Below, piece by piece: positions 14,800 through 27,898 of a stretch of 64,000 nucleotides of DNA. The notes under the pieces are model-generated. The model did no database searches. It was not told where the DNA came from and was given only the letters and a program-made list of their open reading frames with translations. The translations under genes were made by a program, and so were the position numbers. Location of the stretch: contig NZ_JANEWG010000010.1 of NCBI RefSeq assembly GCF_028069725.1, forward strand, positions 1 through 64,000. Direction: 5' to 3'. The first letter of the stretch is position 1, and the number at the start of each line of letters is the position of its first letter. This stretch comes from Citrobacter sp. Awk 4 (GTDB lineage Bacteria > Pseudomonadota > Gammaproteobacteria > Enterobacterales > Enterobacteriaceae).

Positions 14800-16317
14800 T
14801 TATTTAACCGGACGCATCGCCGGGAACAGGATCACGTCGCGGATGGTATGGCTGTTGGTGAACAGCATAACCATACGGTCGATACCAATGCCCAAGCCCG
14901 CCGTCGGCGGCAAACCGTGTTCCAGAGCGGTCACATAGTCTTCGTCGTAGAACATCGCTTCGTCATCACCCGCATCTTTGGCGTTAACCTGATCCAGGAA
15001 ACGCTGAGCCTGATCTTCGGCATCGTTCAGCTCGCTAAAGCCATTACCGATTTCACGGCCACCGATGAAGAATTCAAAGCGGTCAGTAATTTCTGGGTTT
15101 TCATCGTTACGACGCGCCAGAGGAGAAACTTCCGCCGGATATTCCGTGATGAAGGTCGGCTGAATCAGATGCGCTTCCGCCACTTCTTCAAAGATCTCGG
15201 TCACGATACGGCCCAGACCCCAGCTCTTCTCAATCTTGATGCCGATGCTTTGGGCAATCGCTTTAGCAGAGTCGAAACTGTCCAGATCCGCCATATTCGT
15301 CTCCGGACGATATTTCTTGATGGCTTCACGCATGGTCAGTTTTTCGAACGGTTTGCCAAAGTCGAACACTTCATCACCGTAAGGCACTTCAGTGGTACCC
15401 AGAACGTCCTGCGCCAGCGTACGGAACAGGGATTCGGTCAGTTCGATCAGGTCTTTGTAGTCCGCATACGCCATATAGAGTTCCATCATGGTGAACTCTG
15501 GGTTATGACGAACGGAGATCCCTTCGTTACGGAAGTTACGGTTGATCTCGAATACACGTTCGAAACCACCTACCACCAGACGCTTCAGATACAGTTCCGG
15601 CGCGATACGCAGGTACATATCCAGATCCAGCGCATTATGATGGGTGATGAACGGGCGTGCTGCGGCACCACCAGGGATCACCTGCATCATCGGGGTTTCT
15701 ACTTCCATAAAGCCACGGCCCACCATGAACTGACGGATACCCGCCATGATCTGTGAACGCACTTTAAAGGTGTTGCGGGATTCATCGTTAGAGATGAGAT
15801 CCAGATAACGTTGACGGTAACGTGCTTCCTGATCCTGCAGACCGTGGAATTTATCCGGCAGCGGGCGCAGCGCTTTGGTCAACAGACGCAGCTCGGTGCA
15901 ATGGATCGACAGTTCACCCGTTTTGGTTTTGAACAGCTTACCTTTCGCGCCGAGGATGTCGCCGAGATCCCATTTTTTGAACTGCTCGTTGTAGATGCCT
16001 TCCGGCAGATCGTCACGGGAAACATACAGCTGAATGCGGCCGCCGACGTCTTGCAGCGTAACAAACGACGCTTTACCCATGATGCGACGAGTCATCATAC
16101 GACCCGCTACGGACACTTCGATGTTCAGCGCTTCCAGTTCTTCGTTTTCTTTCGCGTCGAAGTCAGCATGCAGTTGGTCTGAGGTGTGATCGCGACGGAA
16201 ATCATTCGGGAACGGGATACCCTGCTCGCGCAGGCCAGCCAGCTTCTCGCGGCGCGTTTTCAGTTCATTATTAAGATCGGCTACCGCGTCAGCGCCCTGT
16301 GCGTGTTGTTCAGACAT
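14800..16317 (-). CDS. lysS: lysyl-tRNA synthetase, constitutive class II
   Basis: A 505-residue enzyme that charges tRNA-Lys. The N-terminal OB-fold anticodon-binding domain is at about 60-150, followed by the class II core with motif 2 ([14 protein letters not shown]) and motif 3 ([12 protein letters not shown]) near the end. Its length matches E. coli LysS. It follows prfB by nine bases, the conserved prfB-lysS operon. Nothing unusual. Confidence 0.98.
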   Translation of the reverse strand: MSEQHAQGADAVADLNNELKTRREKLAGLREQGIPFPNDFRRDHTSDQLHADFDAKENEELEALNIEVSVAGRMMTRRIMGKASFVTLQDVGGRIQLYVSRDDLPEGIYNEQFKKWDLGDILGAKGKLFKTKTGELSIHCTELRLLTKALRPLPDKFHGLQDQEARYRQRYLDLISNDESRNTFKVRSQIMAGIRQFMVGRGFMEVETPMMQVIPGGAAARPFITHHNALDLDMYLRIAPELYLKRLVVGGFERVFEINRNFRNEGISVRHNPEFTMMELYMAYADYKDLIELTESLFRTLAQDVLGTTEVPYGDEVFDFGKPFEKLTMREAIKKYRPETNMADLDSFDSAKAIAQSIGIKIEKSWGLGRIVTEIFEEVAEAHLIQPTFITEYPAEVSPLARRNDENPEITDRFEFFIGGREIGNGFSELNDAEDQAQRFLDQVNAKDAGDDEAMFYDEDYVTALEHGLPPTAGLGIGIDRMVMLFTNSHTIRDVILFPAMRPVK

Positions 16318-16326
16318 GTTGGTTCC

Positions 16327-17425
16327 TCATAACCCTGCTTTCAAACTTGCTTCGATAAATTGATCCAGGCTGCCATCCAGCACCGCCTGCGTGTTACGGG
16401 TTTCAACCCCGGTACGCAAGTCTTTAATGCGGGAGTCATCAAGGACATATGAACGAATCTGGCTACCCCAGCCGATGTCGGATTTATTGTCTTCCATCGC
16501 CTGTTTCTCGGCATTCTTCTTCTGCATTTCCAGTTCATAAAGCTTCGCTTTCATCTGCTTCATGGCCTGGTCTTTGTTTTTGTGCTGGGAACGGTCGTTC
16601 TGGCACTGGGTAACAATCCCGGTTGGAATGTGGGTGATACGCACCGCAGATTCCGTACGGTTAACGTGCTGACCGCCCGCGCCAGATGCGCGATAGACGT
16701 CGATACGCAGGTCCGCCGGGTTGATATCGATATCGATATCATCGTCCACTTCCGGGTAAACAAATGCAGAGCTAAACGACGTATGGCGACGACCGCCCGA
16801 GTCGAAGGGGCTCTTACGCACCAGGCGGTGAACGCCAGTTTCGGTACGCAACCAGCCATACGCGTAATCGCCAGAGATTTTAATGGTCACGGATTTGATC
16901 CCTGCCACTTCACCTTCCGACTCTTCGATAATTTCTGTTTTAAAACCGCGCGCTTCTGCCCAGCGCAGATACATACGCTCCAGCATGCTTGCCCAGTCCT
17001 GCGCTTCAGTACCGCCGGAACCCGCCTGAATGTCGAGGTAGCAATCCGCGCTGTCATACTCACCGGAGAACATACGACGGAATTCCAGCTGCGCCAGTTT
17101 GTCTTCCAGCGTATCGAGTTCAGCTACGGCTTCGTTAAAAGTATCTTCGTCGTCGGCTTCTACAGCCAGTTCCAACAGGCCAGAAACATCTTCCAGCCCC
17201 TGTGACATTTGATCGAGCGTATCGACAATAGCCTCAAGGGAAGAACGTTCTTTCCCCAGTGCCTGAGCACGATCGGGTTCATTCCAGACGTCCGGCTGTT
17301 CCAGCTCGGCGTTTACTTCTTCCAGACGCTCTTTCTTGGCATCGTAGTCAAAGATACCCCCTAAGAACGTCAGAGCGTTCCGTGAGGTCCTGAATGCGGT
17401 TATTTACCGGATTAATTTCAAACAT
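16327..17425 (-). CDS. prfB: peptide chain release factor 2, with programmed +1 frameshift
   Basis: Release factor 2 reads UGA and UAA stops and triggers peptide release. The coding sequence begins at ATG 17425 ([10 protein letters not shown]) and runs to an in-frame TGA at codon 26 (17350-17348). A +1 shift there enters the long frame to 16327, giving 365 residues. The shift signal is classical: AGGGGG Shine-Dalgarno-like sequence just upstream, then CTT TGA C. Low RF2 slows termination and raises shifting, an autoregulatory loop. The stop-recognition tripeptide SPF (in [14 protein letters not shown]) and catalytic GGQ (in [11 protein letters not shown]) are present. It is followed by lysS. 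Confidence 0.97.
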
Positions 17426-17515
17426 GGTCTGATTTCTTTTATTGGACGAGTCAAAATGCGGTTATAAGGGCGGAATATTAGCGGATTTCGCCCTTTAATT
17501 ACAGTGAAAGTGATG

Positions 17516-19249
17516 CTAAATCGGCCAGATGTTATCAATGATAATCTGTAAGCTGCGATTGCCGCGGAACTCGTTAATATCCAGCTTGTAGGCCAGTTCC
17601 ACTTCGCGCACACCGTTGTCAGGCCAGCACGCCGTGTCGACGTTAAACGCAATACCGTCAAGCAATGGACCACCGCCGACGGGTTCGACCATCACCTTCA
17701 GATGACGCTCACCCACCAGCCGTTGCTGCAACAGGCGAAAACGTCCGTCAAACAACGGTTCAGGGAACATTTGCCCCCACGGCCCGGCATCGCGCAACAG
17801 TTGCGCCACTTCCATCGTCATTTCATCTGCGCTCAGTGGACCATCGGAGACCACTTCACCCTGCAAGAGCGCCGGATCAAGCCACTCGGTAACCAGCTCG
17901 CCAAAACGTTGCTGGAAGCGTTCAAACTGGGCTTCCTCCAGAGATAATCCTGCCGCCATCGCATGGCCGCCAAACTTCAGCATCATGCCCGGATAGAGCG
18001 TGTCTAAACGCTCCAGCGCATCACGCATATGCAGTCCCTGAATCGAACGGCCGGACCCTTTTAGGGTGCCGTCGCCCGCAGGGGCAAAAGCAATCACCGG
18101 GCGGTGAAAACGCTCTTTAATGCGAGAGGCCAGAATCCCAACGACCCCCTGGTGCCACTCGGGATGGTACATCGCCAGACCGCCGGGCAGCGTTTCGCCG
18201 CTGCGCTCCAGTTTTTCGCACAGCGTCAGCGCTTCCGCCTGCATCCCCTGCTCTATTTCTTTGCGGGTCTGATTCAGCGCATCAAGTTCGTTGGCCAGTA
18301 CGCGTGCTTCACCAATGTTGTCGCACAGCAACAACGCCACGCCAACGGACATATCGTCCAGCCGGCCCGCCGCATTGAGTCGCGGCCCAAGCGCAAATCC
18401 CAGGTCGCTGGCCGCCAGTTTTTGCGGATCGCGATTTGAGATCTCCAGCAGCGCTTTAATACCCGGACGGCATTTGCCCGCCCGAATACGGCTCAACCCC
18501 TGCCATGTCAGGATACGGTTATTCGTATCGAGCGGCACCACGTCCGCCACCGTCCCTAACGCAACCAGATCCAGCAGATCCGCCAGATTCGGCGGCGCAA
18601 TGCCGCGCTCGTCAAACCAGCCTTTATCACGCAGGAAAGTCCGCAGCGCCAGCATCAAATAAAACGCAACGCCGACGCCTGCCAATGACTTAGACGGAAA
18701 CGTACAGTCGCGCAAATTCGGGTTGATGATGGCCTCTGCGGCAGGCAGTGTATCGCCCGGCAGGTGGTGATCGGTGACGACGACAGGAATACCCAGCGCT
18801 TTTGCATGCTCCACGCCCATATGAGAGGAGATGCCGTTATCGACAGTTACGATCAATTGCGCGCCACGGGCATGCGCCTGATCCACCACCTCTGGACTTA
18901 AACCATAACCATCTTCAAAGCGATTAGGCACCAGATAGCTGATGTTGTCACAGCCCAGCGCGCGCATGCCGAGCACGCTGAGCGCGGTGCTGGTCGCCCC
19001 GTCCGCATCAAAGTCGCCCACAACGATAATGCGGGTGCCCTCTCGAAATGCGTTATAGAGGATCTCAACGGCCTTTTCGACGCCGCTCAATTGCTGCCAC
19101 GGCAGCATGCCTTTAACGCTACGCTCAAGATCCTGCGCGCCACGCACTCCCCGGCTGGCGTACAAACGGCGCAGCAAAGGCGGCAAATCAGCGGGAAGCT
19201 CCACCGTCTCATCGGCTTCACGCCGACGCAGTTGTATCTGTTGTTTCAC
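17516..19249 (-). CDS. recJ: single-strand-specific 5'-3' exonuclease RecJ
   Basis: A 577-residue DHH/DHHA1 exonuclease acting in RecF-pathway recombination, mismatch repair and base-excision repair. Visible metal motifs are VVGDFDADGATS, VTVDNG and TDHHLPG (the DHH signature), and GRSIQGLHMRDAL with FGGHAMAAG in the DHHA1 part. An OB-fold closes the C-terminus. Its length equals E. coli RecJ. It starts five bases after dsbC ends, continuing the xerD-dsbC-recJ operon. Confidence 0.98.
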   Translation of the reverse strand: MKQQIQLRRREADETVELPADLPPLLRRLYASRGVRGAQDLERSVKGMLPWQQLSGVEKAVEILYNAFREGTRIIVVGDFDADGATSTALSVLGMRALGCDNISYLVPNRFEDGYGLSPEVVDQAHARGAQLIVTVDNGISSHMGVEHAKALGIPVVVTDHHLPGDTLPAAEAIINPNLRDCTFPSKSLAGVGVAFYLMLALRTFLRDKGWFDERGIAPPNLADLLDLVALGTVADVVPLDTNNRILTWQGLSRIRAGKCRPGIKALLEISNRDPQKLAASDLGFALGPRLNAAGRLDDMSVGVALLLCDNIGEARVLANELDALNQTRKEIEQGMQAEALTLCEKLERSGETLPGGLAMYHPEWHQGVVGILASRIKERFHRPVIAFAPAGDGTLKGSGRSIQGLHMRDALERLDTLYPGMMLKFGGHAMAAGLSLEEAQFERFQQRFGELVTEWLDPALLQGEVVSDGPLSADEMTMEVAQLLRDAGPWGQMFPEPLFDGRFRLLQQRLVGERHLKVMVEPVGGGPLLDGIAFNVDTACWPDNGVREVELAYKLDINEFRGNRSLQIIIDNIWPI

Positions 19250-19254
19250 GCGAA

Positions 19255-19968
19255 TTATTTACCGCTGGTCTGTTTCTGGTGCTCGTCAAGAAACGCTTTC
19301 ATCTCTTTCGGGCCTTGATATCCGGGAACGACATAGCCGTTGCTTAACACGATTGCCGGTGTACCGCTGACGCCAAACTGCACGCCCAGCGCATAATGAT
19401 CAGCGATATTCACATCGCAACTGGCGGCGGCGACACTCTTACCCGCCATCGCATCATCAAAGGCTTTATTTTTGTCTTTTGCACACCAGATGGACTTCAT
19501 ATCTTGCTCGGCCTGGCTGGCCAGCCCCTGGCGCGGGAAGGCCAGATAACGCACGGTGATCCCCAGAGCGTTATAGTCTTTTATCTCTTCATGCAGCTTG
19601 TGACAGTAGCCGCAGGTGATGTCGGTGAAAACGGTAATGACGTGTTTTTCCTGCGCCGCTTTATAGACGATCATCTCTTTTTCCAGCTCGTTCAGGTGAT
19701 TCATCAGCAATTTATTGGTGACGTTTACCGGATGGGCGCCGCTGACGTCATACATCGGCCCCTGGATAATGTGTTTACCATCTTCGGTGACATACAGTAC
19801 GCCGCTATTGGTCATCACCGTTTTCATTCCGGCAACCGGCGCCGACTGAATCTCCGTGCTCTGTACACCCAGTTTGGCCAGCGACTGGCGAATCGCTGCG
19901 TCGTCGGCGTGTGCCATACCCGCATACGCCGTCGCCAGCAGGGTGAACATCATAATACTTTTTTTCAT
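19255..19968 (-). CDS. dsbC: periplasmic disulfide isomerase DsbC
   Basis: A 237-residue protein that repairs wrong disulfides in the periplasm as a V-shaped dimer kept reduced by DsbD. A signal peptide ends near GMAHA-DDAA. The thioredoxin-fold active site is TCGYCHK, with the cis-Pro in SGTPAIV. Start at 19968 is chosen because the E. coli protein begins at the same MKK; an upstream in-frame ATG at 19995 would overlap xerD and disrupt the signal peptide. It sits between xerD and recJ. Confidence 0.97.
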   Translation of the reverse strand: MKKSIMMFTLLATAYAGMAHADDAAIRQSLAKLGVQSTEIQSAPVAGMKTVMTNSGVLYVTEDGKHIIQGPMYDVSGAHPVNVTNKLLMNHLNELEKEMIVYKAAQEKHVITVFTDITCGYCHKLHEEIKDYNALGITVRYLAFPRQGLASQAEQDMKSIWCAKDKNKAFDDAMAGKSVAAASCDVNIADHYALGVQFGVSGTPAIVLSNGYVVPGYQGPKEMKAFLDEHQKQTSGK

Positions 19969-19991
19969 AACCAATCCTTTCCTGTCAGCAT

Positions 19992-20888
19992 TCACGCTCT
20001 GGGGTGATGCTGTTGATGAAGTTGCCGCAAGCGCTCAGTCGCGACATGAGTATAGATTTGCGTCGTCGAGAGATCGCTATGCCCGAGCAGCATCTGCACA
20101 ACGCGCAAATCCGCGCCATGATTGAGCAAATGCGTAGCAAAGGCATGACGCAAAACGTGTGGCGACAATTTCTCGCTGTCGATCCCCGCCAGCACGGCAT
20201 AGTGTTTAATTCGGTGCCAGAACGTCTGGCGTGTCATCTGCTGCGCACGCTGGCTGGGAAACAAAACATCGATCGACACACCGTTCAACAACCAGGGACG
20301 ACCATGTTCGAGATACGTTTCCAGCCAGTACACCGCCTCTTCGCCCAGCGGAACCAACCGTTCTTTGTTCCCCTTACCGATGACCCGCACAACGCCCTGG
20401 CGCAGGCTGATGTCGCTCATCGTTAGCCCCACCAGTTCAGAGACGCGAAGCCCCGTTGCGTAAAGCACTTCCAGCATGGCTTTGTCGCGCAGCTCCAGCG
20501 GTTGTTCAATCAGCGGCGCTTGCAGCAAACGCTCAACCTGCGCTTCACTGAGATCTTTTGGCAAACGCTGCGGAAGTTTAGGTGACGCAAGTTGCGCGCT
20601 CGGATCGTCTTCACGAAATTTTTCGCGGTAAAGATGCTGGAAAAAACGCCGCATGGCGCTTAACAAGCGTGCTGAACTGGTGGCTTTATAGCCGCCATCC
20701 ATCCGTTCCGCCAGTAAGGCTTGCAGATCGTCGCTTTGCACCGTCGCCAGCGATACCCCGCGATGGTGCAGCCATTCAACCACCATCGACAGATCGCGAC
20801 GATACGCGCTTAACGTATTTTCCGCCAGATTGCGTTCCAGCCACAGAGCATCAAGAAACTGCTCAATGCGTGCCAGATCCTGTTCCAC
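19992..20888 (-). CDS. xerD: tyrosine recombinase XerD
   Basis: A 298-residue recombinase that with XerC resolves chromosome dimers at dif, activated by FtsK. Catalytic residues are visible: Arg in ATGLRVSELVGL, the HxxR in PHVLRHAFATHLL, and the Tyr in STTQIYTHV. It starts with GTG (MEQDLARIEQ), as expected from E. coli. It is the first gene of xerD-dsbC-recJ and divergent from fldB. Confidence 0.98.
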   Translation of the reverse strand: MEQDLARIEQFLDALWLERNLAENTLSAYRRDLSMVVEWLHHRGVSLATVQSDDLQALLAERMDGGYKATSSARLLSAMRRFFQHLYREKFREDDPSAQLASPKLPQRLPKDLSEAQVERLLQAPLIEQPLELRDKAMLEVLYATGLRVSELVGLTMSDISLRQGVVRVIGKGNKERLVPLGEEAVYWLETYLEHGRPWLLNGVSIDVLFPSQRAQQMTRQTFWHRIKHYAVLAGIDSEKLSPHVLRHAFATHLLNHGADLRVVQMLLGHSDLSTTQIYTHVATERLRQLHQQHHPRA

Positions 20889-21000
20889 TTTCGCCCCTTA
20901 TTCCACTCTCATTTTTGATGCATTATGCCTCATTGTGCCGTGAATGCAGCGAGTCTGGTACACTACCCGCAACGCTACAGCAGAATCGAGATGTTACGTA

Positions 21001-21522
21001 ATGAACATGGGTCTTTTTTACGGTTCCAGCACGTGTTACACCGAAATGGCGGCAGAAAAAATCCGCGATATTCTGGGTCCCGAGCTGGTGACATTGCACA
21101 ACCTCAAGGATGACGCCCCCACCTTAATGGAGCAGTACGATGTGCTCATTTTAGGTATTCCTACCTGGGATTTCGGTGAAATTCAGGAGGACTGGGAAGC
21201 CGTCTGGGAACAACTGGACTCTCTCAATCTGGAAGGCAAAATCGTCGCGCTTTACGGCATGGGCGACCAGTTGGGATACGGTGAATGGTTCCTGGATGCG
21301 CTTGGCATGCTGCATGACAAACTCGCCACCAAAGGGGTGAAATTTGTCGGCTACTGGCCCACGGAAGGATACGAGTTCACCAGCCCTAAACCGGTGATTG
21401 CCGACGGGCAACTGTTTGTCGGCCTGGCGCTGGATGAAACCAATCAGTACGATCTTAGCGACGAGCGCATTCAAGTCTGGTGCGAACAAATTCTCAGTGA
21501 AATGGCCGAACACTATTCCTGA
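21001..21522 (+). CDS. fldB: flavodoxin 2
   Basis: A 173-residue FMN-binding electron carrier of the long-chain flavodoxin type, reduced by ferredoxin/flavodoxin-NADP reductase. The phosphate-binding loop is [12 protein letters not shown] at the N-terminus, and the isoalloxazine-binding loops include GIPTWDFGE and [11 protein letters not shown]. Start at 21001 (MNMGLFYG) matches E. coli FldB. In E. coli it belongs to the SoxRS regulon. Confidence 0.97.
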   Translation: MNMGLFYGSSTCYTEMAAEKIRDILGPELVTLHNLKDDAPTLMEQYDVLILGIPTWDFGEIQEDWEAVWEQLDSLNLEGKIVALYGMGDQLGYGEWFLDALGMLHDKLATKGVKFVGYWPTEGYEFTSPKPVIADGQLFVGLALDETNQYDLSDERIQVWCEQILSEMAEHYS

Positions 21523-21589
21523 AAAGAGAGCCGTTAAACGATCGTTTTCTGAAGCTTCTCACTGACGAATCAGGCATTCCGCCCGTTCG

Positions 21590-22286
<697 letters not shown>

Positions 22287-22506
22287 CTATTGTAACGTGT
22301 TTTTCATGTTCTTTTGCGGGAATCTCCATCATCGGAAGCGCGATCGCTAAATAAAAAGACTTTGAGTCAAATGCTTCATCCATTTTGCATGACGCTTCGC
22401 AAAGCAGACGAAAGGGCACAAATGGAATGTCTAAAGCACTTGCAATGGGCAATAGCTCTTTTACCATTAGTCATTATTACGGCGTTAAGCAAATCAGGAC
22501 ATTATT

Positions 22507-23487
22507 ATGGCTTTTACACCTTTTCCTCCTCGTCAGCCTTCAACGTCGGCGCGTTTGCCTCTGACGTTGATCACATTAGATGACTGGGCACTGGCCACCA
22601 TTACCGGTGCAGACTGCGAAAAATATATCCAGGGGCAGGTCACTGCCGACGTGAGTCAACTTACAGAGCATCAGCATGTCCTGGCCGCTCATTGCGATGC
22701 CAAAGGAAAGATGTGGAGCAATCTTCGTTTGTTCCGTGATGGCGAAGGGTTTGCCTGGATTGAGCGCCGTAGTCTGCGCGATGCCCAACTGACTGAACTG
22801 AAAAAGTACGCCGTGTTTTCTAAAGTCGTCATTGCGCCTGATGATGAATGCGTTCTGCTTGGCGTTGCTGGATTTCAGGCACGCGCAGCGCTGGCGCCTC
22901 TCTTTAGTGAACTGCCGGACGCCGAAAAACCGGTAGTAACGCAAGGTGCTTCGACGTTGCTGTGGTTTGAACATCCGTCGGAGCGCTTCCTGCTGGTAAC
23001 CGATGTCGCCACAGCAAAAGCGCTGACCGAAAAATTGCATGGCGAAGCCGAGCTCAACAACAGCCAGCAGTGGCTTGCGCTGGATATTGAAGCCGGAATC
23101 CCGGTCATTGACGCGGCAAATAGCGGACAATTTATTCCCCAGGCAACCAATCTCCAGGCACTGGGGGGGATTAGCTTTAAGAAAGGCTGCTATACCGGTC
23201 AGGAGATGGTTGCTCGTGCGAAATTCCGTGGCGCGAACAAACGGGCGCTGTGGTCTCTGGTGGGTATTGCCAGCCGGGTGCCGGAAGCGGGAGAAGATCT
23301 TGAACTGCAGATGGGTGAAAACTGGCGTCGTACCGGTACGGTTCTCGCAGCGGTACAGTTAGACGATGGCCGGTTGCGGGTACAAGTTGTAATGAACAAC
23401 GACATGGAAGCCGACAGCGTATTTCGTGTCCGCGACGATGCCAACACATTGCACATTGAACCGCTGCCATATTCGCTGGAAGAGTAA
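22507..23487 (+). CDS. ygfZ: tRNA-modifying / Fe-S repair protein YgfZ
   Basis: A 326-residue folate-binding protein of the GcvT-like fold, needed for activity of radical-SAM Fe-S enzymes such as MiaB. The signature KGCYTGQE, with its essential Cys, is intact at about residues 226-233. Its length matches E. coli YgfZ. It is followed by a REP cluster. Confidence 0.96.
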   Translation: MAFTPFPPRQPSTSARLPLTLITLDDWALATITGADCEKYIQGQVTADVSQLTEHQHVLAAHCDAKGKMWSNLRLFRDGEGFAWIERRSLRDAQLTELKKYAVFSKVVIAPDDECVLLGVAGFQARAALAPLFSELPDAEKPVVTQGASTLLWFEHPSERFLLVTDVATAKALTEKLHGEAELNNSQQWLALDIEAGIPVIDAANSGQFIPQATNLQALGGISFKKGCYTGQEMVARAKFRGANKRALWSLVGIASRVPEAGEDLELQMGENWRRTGTVLAAVQLDDGRLRVQVVMNNDMEADSVFRVRDDANTLHIEPLPYSLEE

Positions 23488-23494
23488 TGGATTA

Positions 23495-23573
23495 ATGCCG
23501 GGTAGCGGCTTACGCCTTATCCGGCCTACGATCAGCTTTTCCAGGCCGGATACGTGTAAGCGTCATCCGGCAA
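23495..23573. repeat. REP/BIME element
   Basis: Two REP-type units (GCCTTATCCGGCCTAC and its inverted partner with GGCCGGAT) face each other between convergent ygfZ and trhA, the usual place of BIMEs, where they can stabilise message ends. Confidence 0.8.
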
Positions 23574-23580
23574 CAATGGT

Positions 23581-24243
<663 letters not shown>

Positions 24244-24402
24244 CTACTCCAGAGAAACGTTCGCGTTCGTGATTGCCTCTCTAGCGTAACTGAGAATGGT
24301 TCCAGTGAACACCTGTTAGCTCAAATAAATCCCTTATTTAAAATAATCATTATAAATCATGTAATTAAATTATATTTTTCAACTAACAGTTGTTCTCAAT
24401 AA

Positions 24403-25495
<1,093 letters not shown>

Positions 25496-25616
25496 AAAAA
25501 CAATTTGTTTTTTCGATGTAACAAGTCACAACGCGGCTATTTTGTTATATCGTGACATTTCATATCTCTTTGTTAGACTCAAAATCAGAAGATCATTAAT
25601 TTGAGATTGAGCCTAA

Positions 25617-27050
<1,434 letters not shown>

Positions 27051-27054
27051 TTTT

Positions 27055-27086
27055 TTGCCGGAGGGCGAAAACGCGTTCTCCGGCAA
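27055..27086 (+). terminator. terminator downstream of bglA
   Basis: TTGCCGGAG and CTCCGGCAA form a 9-bp stem a few bases after the bglA stop, with a T run before it and no strong U tract after. It probably serves convergent bglA and ygfF. Confidence 0.65.
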
Positions 27087-27094
27087 TTAACGTC

Positions 27095-27838
27095 CTATTT
27101 TCCACCCGCCAGCTCAAGAAAACTGCCCGTCACATACGACGCTTTCTCACTCAAAAGCCAGACAATCGCCTGAGCAACCTCTTTCGGTTGCCCACCACGT
27201 TGCATAGGTAGCATGGACTTAACGCGATCAACTCTGCCTGGCTCACCGCCTGAAGCATGCATGTCGGTATAGATCAGGCCAGGACGCACGCAGTTCACGC
27301 GTATTCCCTGCGCCGCCACTTCCAGCGCCAGACCGGTGGTAAGCGTATCTACCGCCCCTTTCGACGCCGCGTAATCGACATACTCGAAAGGTGCGCCAAG
27401 CCGTGCTGCCGCCGAGGAGACATTCACAATCGCCCCGCCCTTGCCGCCATGCTTAAGCGACATTCGCTTCACGGCCTCCCGGCAACAGAGGAAATAACCG
27501 GTCACGTTAGTGGCCAACACGCGATTAATCCGCTCGGCGGTCAGATTTTCTACCGTGCTTTGTTCGAACAAAATCCCGGCGTTATTCACCAGCGCAGTCA
27601 GCGGTTCACCGATACGATCGAGAGAGTCAAACATCGACATCACCTGGCTTTCATCGCTAATGTCAGCACGCAGGGCGAATGCCTTACCGCCCGCAGCGAC
27701 AATTGTGTTGACCACTTCCGTTGCCGCGCGAATATTGTGATGAAAGTTAACGGCGACGGTGTACCCCTCTGTCGCCAGTTGCAGTGCGGTTGCGCGCCCG
27801 ATCCCCCGGCTGCCGCCCGTTACAAGTGCGATTGCCAT
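27095..27838 (-). CDS. ygfF: short-chain dehydrogenase/reductase YgfF
   Basis: A 247-residue NAD(P)-dependent oxidoreductase of the classical SDR family. It has the Rossmann motif TGGSRGIGRA at the N-terminus, NNAG in the middle, and the catalytic Ser plus YVDYAASK (Tyr-x3-Lys). Same length as E. coli YgfF, whose substrate is not known. It lies between bglA and gcvP. Confidence 0.93.
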   Translation of the reverse strand: MAIALVTGGSRGIGRATALQLATEGYTVAVNFHHNIRAATEVVNTIVAAGGKAFALRADISDESQVMSMFDSLDRIGEPLTALVNNAGILFEQSTVENLTAERINRVLATNVTGYFLCCREAVKRMSLKHGGKGGAIVNVSSAAARLGAPFEYVDYAASKGAVDTLTTGLALEVAAQGIRVNCVRPGLIYTDMHASGGEPGRVDRVKSMLPMQRGGQPKEVAQAIVWLLSEKASYVTGSFLELAGGK

Positions 27839-27856
27839 ACCCTTCTCCCCAAAAAT

Positions 27857-27876
27857 AAAGGCGCCGAAGCGCCTTT
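27857..27876 (-). terminator. terminator of the gcvTHP operon
   Basis: AAAGGCGC-TTCG-GCGCCTTT on the minus strand, a stable UUCG-type tetraloop stem followed by ATTTTT, begins 23 bp after the gcvP stop. Confidence 0.9.
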
Positions 27877-27898
27877 AAAAGATAGTTGAAGCGGAAAA

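Noticed and set aside
15811..16182. Long plus-strand frames opposite lysS, prfB, gcvP, speA and other highly expressed genes
   Set aside because: These are shadow frames created by codon bias on the opposite strand; none has motifs or a start signal.
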